From Bacteroidales bacterium (lineage in GTDB: Bacteria > Bacteroidota > Bacteroidia > Bacteroidales > P3), in assembly GCA_900771365.1 (NCBI GenBank), contig CAAGNU010000095.1, positions 1 to 28,389 on the forward strand: a stretch of 28,389 nt of DNA, read 5' to 3'. Position 1 is the first letter of the stretch. Each line of letters opens with the position of its first letter. A model generated the notes under the pieces. That model worked only from the letters and a program-made list of their open reading frames with translations. It did no database searches and was not told the origin of the DNA. Of the stretch, positions 22,854 through 28,389 are shown one piece after another. A program made the position numbers and the translations under genes.

Positions 22854-22882
22854 GCAACACAGTCTTTTACGCAGACCGATGT

Positions 22883-23131
22883 CTATAAATCTGAAAATCT
22901 TTCCGACATGAACTCGTCGGCAATATAGAGGTCTCCGTAGAGATAGAGCCCTGTGGAACGGTCGTGGAGGTCAGCGCAGGTGCGACTCTCATAGAACATT
23001 TCGAGAGCCTTTACGGGGTCAATACCCAAACGCCGCGATATTTCCATACTGATGGAACCAATGCGGTTGGTGAGGATTATCTCCTGAACGACAGGCAACT
23101 TGACAGGGTCAGCAGATGGGTTCGGTTCCAT
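22883..23131 (-). CDS. DUF3791-like small protein (distal)
   Basis: This 82-residue protein (VVQEIILTNRIGSISMEISR ... ALEMFYESRTCADLHDRSTG ... YIADEF) fits the DUF3791 pattern of a helical small protein found next to DUF3990 genes. Its start overlaps the end of the DUF3990 gene by 23 bp, so translation is probably coupled. It is likely part of a three-gene toxin-antitoxin-like unit with the DUF3990 gene between two DUF3791 genes. Which of the two small proteins neutralises the DUF3990 product is not visible. Family assignment is by memory of pattern and is moderately sure. Confidence 0.7.
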   Translation of the reverse strand: MEPNPSADPVKLPVVQEIILTNRIGSISMEISRRLGIDPVKALEMFYESRTCADLHDRSTGLYLYGDLYIADEFMSERFSDL

Positions 23132-23600
23132 GATACATTAGATATTGGTCAATAACTTCTTGTTTGAGCAGGCACATCTGATTGTTGGGACGATGCAAAG
23201 AGAGGCGTTCCAAAGCTTTGTCGCGCGTCATCAAATCAGCCATATAGAGGTTCACGGTATCCACCACACGGTCGTCCGCCACACCGCCTTCGATATAGTC
23301 GAACTCCGCCCAAGGCTGTCTGCCCAGTCGGCTGTCAACAATAAAGTCGAGCCACGCCCCATCATATTCCGTAAACACCTTACAACGATAATGGGCAAGG
23401 ATTCCGTCGCGGTCAAGGTCGTAAACATTCAGCACAGGCGCACAGCCCTTGCGTTGAGCCACACGTCTTGCCCATTCCAAAGCCTGCTGACGAAATTCGG
23501 TAAGGTAAAAGCCCAAGCCGAAATCAAGATTGGCCCTTCCCGCATCGCAGCGCGGATGTTCCACAGCTTCTATTCCCCCATGATATACCGTCATGCTCAT
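23109..23600 (-). CDS. DUF3990 protein, probable ADP-ribosyltransferase-fold toxin
   Basis: The protein begins MSMTVYHGGIEAVEHPRCDA and continues GRANLDFGLGFYLTEFRQQA. The YHG start, the R-x-N-x-DFG-x-GFYLT segment and the following QA-LEWA helix match DUF3990, a family related to ADP-ribosyltransferases. The ATG at 23600 is chosen because it overlaps the stop of the upstream DUF3791 gene as ATGA, a classic coupling; an ATG at 23627 would give nine extra residues. Final length is about 163 residues. Flanking DUF3791 genes make it the probable toxin of a toxin-antitoxin-like unit. NAD-dependent activity is inferred from the family. Confidence 0.78.
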   Translation of the reverse strand: MSMTVYHGGIEAVEHPRCDAGRANLDFGLGFYLTEFRQQALEWARRVAQRKGCAPVLNVYDLDRDGILAHYRCKVFTEYDGAWLDFIVDSRLGRQPWAEFDYIEGGVADDRVVDTVNLYMADLMTRDKALERLSLHRPNNQMCLLKQEVIDQYLMYHGTEPIC

Positions 23601-23836
23601 AATCTTGCCTCCCATTCGTTCATACACGCCACCATGTCGAGAACGATGTTCTCGCGGCTCTCGGTGTGCAACACCTCGTAGTTAGGATAGATATATTTTT
23701 CGATGATGCCAAGACGTTTCATACGGTCATAGACCTCGTTGTACGGCACGCCAAGCGTCCGTGCCGTCGCCTCTATGCAAGTACTGACAAAGGCAAGGAC
23801 AATCTGCGTATGCGGTATATCAATCTGTTTCTCCAT
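23597..23836 (-). CDS. DUF3791 small protein (proximal, probable antitoxin)
   Basis: This 79-residue protein has the DUF3791 pattern: VLAFVSTCIEATARTLGVPY, then NEVYDRMKRLGIIEKYIYPN and a C-terminal helix after YEVLHTESRENIV. It is the first gene of the three-gene unit and its stop codon overlaps the DUF3990 start (ATGA), so the two are made together. A 7-bp-arm palindrome lies 41 bp upstream of its start. It resembles the distal DUF3791 protein only in general shape, so the two flanking copies are not a recent duplication. Confidence 0.75.
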   Translation of the reverse strand: MEKQIDIPHTQIVLAFVSTCIEATARTLGVPYNEVYDRMKRLGIIEKYIYPNYEVLHTESRENIVLDMVACMNEWEARL

Positions 23837-23876
23837 ACTCTGCTGACGTGTAAATCATGTACTACATAACGGCGTT

Positions 23877-23893
23877 TGCAATAAAATATTGCA
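23877..23893. promoter_or_regulatory. Palindrome upstream of the DUF3791-DUF3990 unit
   Basis: TGCAATA-AAA-TATTGCA is a perfect palindrome with 7-bp arms, 41 bp upstream of the first DUF3791 ATG. Position and symmetry suit an operator for autoregulation, but no DNA-binding protein is identified. Confidence 0.35.
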
Positions 23894-23914
23894 TGTGCCC
23901 GCACATTTAATAGT

Positions 23915-24232
23915 TCAAACCTTATTATAAAAGCAATCGAAGTAACGTTGAAGGGCTTCGCCGTCGGTGTGCCACTCGTTTTCGCCTAAATAATAATCGC
24001 AAACGACCTCGCGCAACCGCGAAAACTCTTTCAGCGAGTGCTTTCCACGTTGTGCATCAATCGTAAGGTCAATCAACTCTAAGGCACGATATACAGCCTT
24101 TTCCACCTGATCCTCCTTGCCCTTGGCACGCCACTTGTTGGCACGCGAGATTTCGCTACCAATGTTTAACATTTGATTTGCTAGCGTCATTTCCGCCCAA
24201 CGGCCTGCTGCCAAACTTTCGTGCTGATACAT
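23915..24232 (-). CDS. Conserved partner of DUF5674 (unknown function)
   Basis: This 105-residue, mostly helical cytoplasmic protein carries the segments LANQMLNIGSEISRANKWR, VEKAVYRALELIDLTIDAQR and LKEFSRLREVVCDYYLGENE. From memory, proteins with NIGSE(V/I)xRAxxW and RALELxDLTI motifs are widespread in bacteria and often adjacent to DUF5674, but I know of no assigned role. Here the DUF5674 stop and this ATG are one base apart, so they form one transcription and translation unit. A two-component toxin-antitoxin-like or nucleic-acid-related role is possible but unproven. Confidence 0.75.
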   Translation of the reverse strand: MYQHESLAAGRWAEMTLANQMLNIGSEISRANKWRAKGKEDQVEKAVYRALELIDLTIDAQRGKHSLKEFSRLREVVCDYYLGENEWHTDGEALQRYFDCFYNKV

Positions 24233-24233
24233 A

Positions 24234-24575
24234 TCACACTTTGATTAATAAATTAACCAAATCCGCAATCTTTTTCCTAATATTCTCATCTTCAACGCCA
24301 CGACTGCGGTTGCCTTGACTGGGACGGATGTTTATCAACGAGTCAAACTCCAAAAAGTCCTCATCTTCCATTTCTGGATAGAGGTTAATGCCCCACAAAT
24401 TCTCTTGAAGTGAGCCTTGCTCCAACAACACATGTTCAAGGTCTGCGTGCAGTTCGGCATCAAGTGCAAGTAGTCCTTTCTCAACATCCACAACACCTTT
24501 CACCATGTCGCCAAAATAGTGCTCTTGCATCTCGATGAGCTGGCTCTTATTGATTGGCTTGTCAAATATTTCCAT
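24234..24575 (-). CDS. DUF5674 family protein
   Basis: This 113-residue protein shows the conserved run of the family: MQEHYFGDMVKGVVDVEKG, LALDAELHADLEHVLLEQGS, QENLWGINLYPE, EFDSLINIRPSQGNRSRGVE and DENIRKKI. The strictly conserved polar blocks (H-A-D, Q-E-N-L-W-G-I-N, N-I-R-P-x-x-x-N-R-S-R) look like a binding or active site rather than a mere structural surface. Biochemical function is unknown to me. It is the first gene of the two-gene unit with the 105-residue partner. Confidence 0.85.
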   Translation of the reverse strand: MEIFDKPINKSQLIEMQEHYFGDMVKGVVDVEKGLLALDAELHADLEHVLLEQGSLQENLWGINLYPEMEDEDFLEFDSLINIRPSQGNRSRGVEDENIRKKIADLVNLLIKV

Positions 24576-24615
24576 ATTATGAAATTTTCAATTGAATATT
24601 TTTTCTTCAAGTAAC

Positions 24616-24642
24616 GCAACACCGAAGAAAAGATTGTGTTGC
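24616..24642. promoter_or_regulatory. Inverted repeat upstream of the DUF5674 pair
   Basis: GCAACAC (24616-24622) and GTGTTGC (24636-24642) are perfect 7-bp arms over a 13-nt loop, 41-67 bp upstream of the DUF5674 ATG. It could be an operator, or the hairpin ending the QueG transcript, although no T-run follows. Confidence 0.3.
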
Positions 24643-24699
24643 ACGGCAACATTTATTTGTTGATGAATAACAAAAACTGAATTGTACCCACACCAACCA

Positions 24700-25650
24700 T
24701 CATTTCTGTTCACTTTTATTCACGTTGCGTTGCCATTGGGGGTATTTGACGCGGTTGACGGCGGAGTGTTTGGCAAAATGCCTGAAGGTGGGTTCGTCGG
24801 CCTCGGGGAGGGACTCGAGGGCGGCACGACGGTCGGCGGTGAGGGGGTAGCGGACGGCAGCGGCGAGGTTGTAGGGGCAGACGAGCTGACAGCAGTCGCA
24901 ACCGAAGGCGTAGCCGGAGAGCTTTATGTCGGCGGGGAGCTGCGCGGAGCGGTTCTCGATAGTGTGGTAGCTGGCGCAACGGGGTACAGAGAGGTGGGTG
25001 CGTGAATTATCGACCGACATCCCGTCCTCCTCCACCAGCGCGTGATTGGGGCAGGCTGCGAGACAGCGGCGGCAGGTGCCGCAGCCGTTGGGCATGGGGG
25101 TGTCGTAGTGGTCGAAGGCGGCGGAGGTGACAAGCTCGCCGATGAAGCAGTACGAGCCCAGCTCAGGATTTACCAACAGTGTGTTGCGGCCTATCCAGCC
25201 AAGGCCGGCACGGGCGGCCCAGAGCTTGTCGGAGATGGGGGCGGTATCGACAAAGGGGCGGGCATCGAAGTCGGGCCGCACCTCGCGGACGGCGGCGATG
25301 AGCTGGTAGAGCATCCGTTTCACGCGCTCGTGGTAGTCCTCGCCGTAGGCATATTGGGCGATGCGGGGCGTGGCGGAGAGCTGCTGCGAGGGTTTGTAGC
25401 CCAGCAGCAGCGAGACGACGCTGCGGGCACCCGGCACAAGGAGGCGCGGGTCGTGCCGCAGGTCGCGGTGCTCGGCCATATAGCGCATGTCGGCGTGGCA
25501 GCCGAGGGCCAGCCAGGCGTCGAGGCCGAAATCCTCCTCGGCCAAGGGGCGAGCCTCGGCAATACCGCAAGCATCGAAGCCCACGGCGCGCGCGGCCTGC
25601 TTGACGAGGGCGGCGGAAAGGCTGCCGCCAAAGGTGTTAGTGTCTTCCAT
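24700..25650 (-). CDS. queG: Epoxyqueuosine reductase (QueG)
   Basis: QueG reduces epoxyqueuosine to queuosine at the wobble position of tRNA, using cobalamin and two [4Fe-4S] clusters. The 316-residue protein shows the diagnostic features: Asp135 in RPFVDTAPIS, AGLGWIGRNTLLV (148-160), the first ferredoxin-like cluster motif Cys190-x2-Cys193-x2-Cys196-x3-Cys200-Pro, and cysteines for the second cluster near GCDCCQLVCPYN (251-261) with Cys225. It lacks the C-terminal extension of the E. coli protein. It lies upstream of, and on the same strand as, the DUF5674 pair, and is divergent from the outer-membrane protein gene at 25835. Codons are GC-rich. Confidence 0.94.
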   Translation of the reverse strand: MEDTNTFGGSLSAALVKQAARAVGFDACGIAEARPLAEEDFGLDAWLALGCHADMRYMAEHRDLRHDPRLLVPGARSVVSLLLGYKPSQQLSATPRIAQYAYGEDYHERVKRMLYQLIAAVREVRPDFDARPFVDTAPISDKLWAARAGLGWIGRNTLLVNPELGSYCFIGELVTSAAFDHYDTPMPNGCGTCRRCLAACPNHALVEEDGMSVDNSRTHLSVPRCASYHTIENRSAQLPADIKLSGYAFGCDCCQLVCPYNLAAAVRYPLTADRRAALESLPEADEPTFRHFAKHSAVNRVKYPQWQRNVNKSEQK

Positions 25651-25834
25651 GCCTTTCGAAACGCGAAAACGGGCGAAATATTATCCCACCGCGACATTTT
25701 CTGCCTTTGTCGGGACGGATTTTAAGAACACGGCACAGCTGCACGACGATAAAAAACGCCACGACAAACCGCACCTCGCACACAACAAATAACGCGATTC
25801 CTCGTTATCCTCTCATACACAAATCTACCGCCTT

Positions 25835-27100
25835 ATGAAAAAGCATTTCATCCTTCTGCTGACCCTCACGGCGTGCCTCGCCGCCGGAGCGCAAGAGCTG
25901 ACTATTTCCACTGCCGTGCCCGACAGAGATGTGATGGTCATCTACACCCCTTATTATTGCAACTGCGTGAACCGCATACTGCCCATGCTGTGCGACGAGC
26001 CCGACGACTGGTCATACGACATTGCGAGCGACACGGCGCAGTCGCGGGAGTGGCAGCGAAAATACGGGAGGCTTAACACCTGGCGCATCGGTGTCGATGC
26101 CACCACCTTTCTGCGCGACGCGGCCTTCTCGCTGCCCTACACGCGGGGCTACACCGCCACGGGCTTCTTCCTCTCGCCCTACGCCAAGCGGCTGATAGGC
26201 CCCGACGCTCAGCTGACCCTCGGCGTGAACCTTGCCGGCGCTGCGGGGAGCGGCGGCTTCCACTCGTGGCAGCCGTTGGTGCGGCTGGAATATGAGCCGG
26301 TGAATAACGTGCGGCTCGTGATGGGCACCCTCTACGGCGGCCTGACCCACAAGCTCTACGAGCCGATGTTCGACCGCGAGCGCTACATATACGCCCACAA
26401 CGAGGAAGGCGTCCAGCTGCTGGCAAAGGCATGGCTGGGCGGCCTGCCCTTCACCTCCGACACCTGGCTGCACTGGGAGGAGCTGTTGGAACCGTGGCAG
26501 ATGACACAGGAGCGCTTCACCTTGGGCAGCAGCAACGTAATGGAGGTGTGGAACAGCGACAGGGCCGTGCTGTCGGTACCCTTCAGCTTCCTCGGCACCC
26601 ACCGCGGCGGCCAGTTCACAGCACTCGACACCTGCATCCAGTCGCTCTTCAACGAAAGCGTCGGCCTCCGCTTCGACTGCGCCATCAGCGAAAGCACCGC
26701 CATAACTGCCGACCTCCCCGCATTCTTCTATCAGGACATCTCGCCCACCAAATGCCAAGCCTACGACAACGGCTGGGGTCTTTGGCCGCAAATCGGCTTT
26801 GACCATCGGTTCCGACATCATAGCGGCGGCCTTCGCGGCTGCTGGCATTTGCTGGCACAGGCCGGATACTGGCACGGACACCAGTTCATAGCCCCACGAG
26901 GCAGCTACCTCTTCCAAAGCGTCAGCTGGCACCGCCCCGACTTTGCCGAGCCCGACCGCGACATGCTCACCGCCAAGCTGGAGCTGCAAAACGCCTACAA
27001 CCAATACTTCTCCCTGGGCCTCGACGCCGAGTTCTACTACGACCTTGCCCACCGCGGCCTCGACTTCGCCTTCGGCCTCTACATGCGCTACTCCCTCTGA
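25835..27100 (+). CDS. Probable outer-membrane beta-barrel protein
   Basis: This 421-residue exported protein has the signal peptide MKKHFILLLTLTACLAAGAQ. The rest alternates polar and aromatic residues in short strands separated by turns (VRLEYEPVNNVRLVMGTLYG, YFSLGLDAEFYYD) and ends in FAFGLYMRYSL, as in porin-like beta-barrels with a hydrophobic last residue. An N-terminal YCNCVN segment puts two cysteines three residues apart. I do not recognise a named family or a ligand. The gene is divergent from queG and 223 bp ahead of the DUF6261 gene. Cell location is inferred from composition. Confidence 0.75.
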   Translation: MKKHFILLLTLTACLAAGAQELTISTAVPDRDVMVIYTPYYCNCVNRILPMLCDEPDDWSYDIASDTAQSREWQRKYGRLNTWRIGVDATTFLRDAAFSLPYTRGYTATGFFLSPYAKRLIGPDAQLTLGVNLAGAAGSGGFHSWQPLVRLEYEPVNNVRLVMGTLYGGLTHKLYEPMFDRERYIYAHNEEGVQLLAKAWLGGLPFTSDTWLHWEELLEPWQMTQERFTLGSSNVMEVWNSDRAVLSVPFSFLGTHRGGQFTALDTCIQSLFNESVGLRFDCAISESTAITADLPAFFYQDISPTKCQAYDNGWGLWPQIGFDHRFRHHSGGLRGCWHLLAQAGYWHGHQFIAPRGSYLFQSVSWHRPDFAEPDRDMLTAKLELQNAYNQYFSLGLDAEFYYDLAHRGLDFAFGLYMRYSL

Positions 27101-27157
27101 CCCTCCGTCCGCGCTGAATTTGTATTTCACAAAATGCAATCCCGAAAAAAGAATATA

Positions 27158-27189
27158 TTTGGCTAATTGAAAAATAATACATATATTTG
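27158..27189 (+). promoter_or_regulatory. Bacteroidetes promoter of the DUF6261 gene
   Basis: TTTG at 27158-27161 and TATATTTG at 27182-27189 are exactly 20 bp apart, matching the -33 TTTG and -7 TAnnTTTG consensus of Bacteroidetes. The predicted start lies near 27195, leaving a leader of about 130 nt before the ATG at 27324. A second TATATTTG at 27154-27161 overlaps the -33 element. Confidence 0.75.
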
Positions 27190-27323
27190 TATTACTAAAA
27201 AAACTAACGAGAATCACTTAAACAACTGAATTTTAAACAAAAAAGGAAACATAGCAAATAAGTAAGACAAATCGAAACAACGTTTAACTGACCATTTGTA
27301 TAATTATCAAACACATTCCAACT

Positions 27324-28085
27324 ATGTTAAATCCTGTTCAAGTTGAAAATGTCGGCGTAACCCGAGCTTCCAACGCCGCACATTATGAGTTCTTCTCCAT
27401 GGTGATGAAGCGCACCACCGACATCACACTCGACCACCCCCTGTGGAAGCAGGCGGCGGAAGACTTTGCCAAAGCCTTCTCCGAGGAAGACTCCGCCTTC
27501 CGCCAGTACACCTCAAGCCTCCAGACCGAGCCGCTGAAGCTCGCCGACGAGGAACGCGACAAACTCTATTCCGCCCTGCGTGATGCCATCAAGGCATACG
27601 TCAAATTCCCCGTTGCCGAAACCGCCGACGCCGCCAAGAAGCTGAAGCGTGTGCTGGACAACTACAACCTGCACATTGCCGACAACTACCTGAAGGAAAG
27701 CGGCACCATCGTGAACATCCTGCAAGACTTCGGCGGCCTCGCCGCCGAGCTGGACCTCCTCCGCCTGACCGACATCGTAGCCCAGCTGCGCGAGGCCAAC
27801 GACAAAGTGCGCAAGCTCCTGTCCGACCGCAACGTGGAACGCAGCACCTACATCCTCGGCGCGCTCAAAACCGCCCGCAAGGCAAGCGACCAGGCCTACG
27901 CCATCCTCATCCTCTACACCAATGCCTACGCAGCCCTCAACCCCTCCAGCCGCGAGGCTGCGGACTTGGTGCGCCTCCTCAACGAAGACCTCAAGTACTT
28001 CCGCCAGCACGCCTACGGCAACGCCAGCAAAAAGGAAGAGCCTGAGCCCTCGCCCGAACCCGACGCCCCGGCAGACAACGAATAG
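27324..28085 (+). CDS. DUF6261 family protein
   Basis: This 253-residue cytoplasmic protein has the pattern of the Bacteroidales DUF6261 family: an N-terminal LNPVQVENVGVTRASNAAHY, FFSMVM, then a series of amphipathic helices (DEERDKLYSALRDAIKAYVK, LDNYNLHIADNYLKESGTIV, VAQLREANDKVRKLLSDRNV) and a Pro/Glu-rich tail (EEPEPSPEPDAPADNE). The family is common in Bacteroidales, often in several copies. I know of no established function. A well-formed promoter lies 135 bp upstream. A lipoprotein gene follows after 48 bp and may be co-transcribed. Confidence 0.8.
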   Translation: MLNPVQVENVGVTRASNAAHYEFFSMVMKRTTDITLDHPLWKQAAEDFAKAFSEEDSAFRQYTSSLQTEPLKLADEERDKLYSALRDAIKAYVKFPVAETADAAKKLKRVLDNYNLHIADNYLKESGTIVNILQDFGGLAAELDLLRLTDIVAQLREANDKVRKLLSDRNVERSTYILGALKTARKASDQAYAILILYTNAYAALNPSSREAADLVRLLNEDLKYFRQHAYGNASKKEEPEPSPEPDAPADNE

Positions 28086-28133
28086 CCCGCCTGCGTGTCA
28101 TCCAACTGTACATTTTAAATAAATCATCACATT

Positions 28134-28389
28134 ATGAAAAAAATGCTATTTATAATTGTTGCGCTGACCATATCAACAATAATGTTCACTTCATGTGACC
28201 CTCATGAGGTGTTCGATTATGGTGACGAAGACTGGTACAGCAATGCGTGGATTTACAACAACACTTCGGACACGCTGGCTGTGGAATTTCCCACAGGCAG
28301 TCTGAACGTTCCAACACAGTTGAAGTTGGTCTATCCGTCGGATACAATTTTGTATTCCCATTCTAAGTTGTATGAGGACTCGAAGGGAA
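28134..28389 (+). CDS. Lipoprotein, cut by the window end
   Basis: From the ATG at 28134 the frame is open to the last base (85 codons). It begins MKKMLFIIVALTISTIMF and then TSCDPHEVFDYGDEDW, a signal peptide with a lipobox-type TSC and probable acylated Cys21. The rest (WIYNNTSDTLAVEFPTGSLN) does not match a family I know. It lies 48 bp after the DUF6261 gene on the same strand. Only the N-terminal part is visible. Confidence 0.8.
   Translation, partial: MKKMLFIIVALTISTIMFTSCDPHEVFDYGDEDWYSNAWIYNNTSDTLAVEFPTGSLNVPTQLKLVYPSDTILYSHSKLYEDSKG

Noticed and set aside
23145..23681. 178-codon plus-strand open frame opposite the DUF3990 gene
   Set aside because: The minus-strand genes have family motifs and coupled starts; the plus-strand product has none.
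25042..25725. 227-codon plus-strand open frame opposite queG
   Set aside because: Gly/Val/Ala-rich shadow of queG, whose cluster-binding cysteines are all in place.

Overview
The window looks like a chromosomal segment of a Bacteroidales bacterium, probably Prevotella-like. Several things point that way: TAnnTTTG promoter elements, weak or absent Shine-Dalgarno sites, a DUF4369-thioredoxin lipoprotein, a guaB / PpiC-foldase / SurA / MoxR gene cluster, DUF6261 and DUF3791/DUF3990 proteins, and long gene-free stretches full of short palindromic repeats. The genus is inference. No rRNA, tRNA, intact transposase or CRISPR array was seen.

Layout. Bases 1-996 hold no gene, only degenerate palindromic and tandem repeats. 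A DUF1846 protein (997-2463) and an alpha/beta hydrolase (2503-3264) follow on the plus strand and end at a bidirectional hairpin. From 12193 down to 3336 the minus strand carries a long series: guaB, a large PpiC foldase, SurA, a MoxR AAA+ ATPase, an unknown secreted protein, panB and bcp. It joins housekeeping metabolism to periplasmic and outer-membrane protein folding. A 9-bp tandem repeat lies between panB and bcp.

Bases 12194-12867 are non-coding with an 11-bp tandem repeat. Next is a plus-strand cassette for the cell envelope: a TlpA-like thioredoxin lipoprotein and two exported C1 (papain/bleomycin hydrolase-like) peptidases (12868-16811), closed by a strong terminator. All three use strikingly C-ending codons. 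Bases 16866-17695 are repeat-dense: a 42-bp-period array of hairpins, a small broken reading frame, and a second family of GGATT...AATCC hairpins.

The second half is more accessory. It holds an AT-rich, isolated gene with uracil-DNA-glycosylase-superfamily motifs (17696-18823), a TPR protein, a hexapeptide acyltransferase, and a cobalamin-binding-type radical SAM protein with a CX4CX2C cluster motif. A minus-strand cluster of small genes follows: DUF3791-DUF3990-DUF3791, which is toxin-antitoxin-like, and a DUF5674 gene with its conserved partner. Then come queG, a probable outer-membrane beta-barrel protein, a DUF6261 protein with a clear Bacteroidetes promoter, and a lipoprotein cut by the window end. 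Heptanucleotide-period repeats mark many of the junctions between 19 and 21 kb.

The best candidates for undescribed biology are the UDG-like orphan gene beside the hairpin array, the DUF5674 pair, and the thioredoxin-lipoprotein/cysteine-peptidase cassette. All function statements rest on reading motifs by eye; no database search was run.
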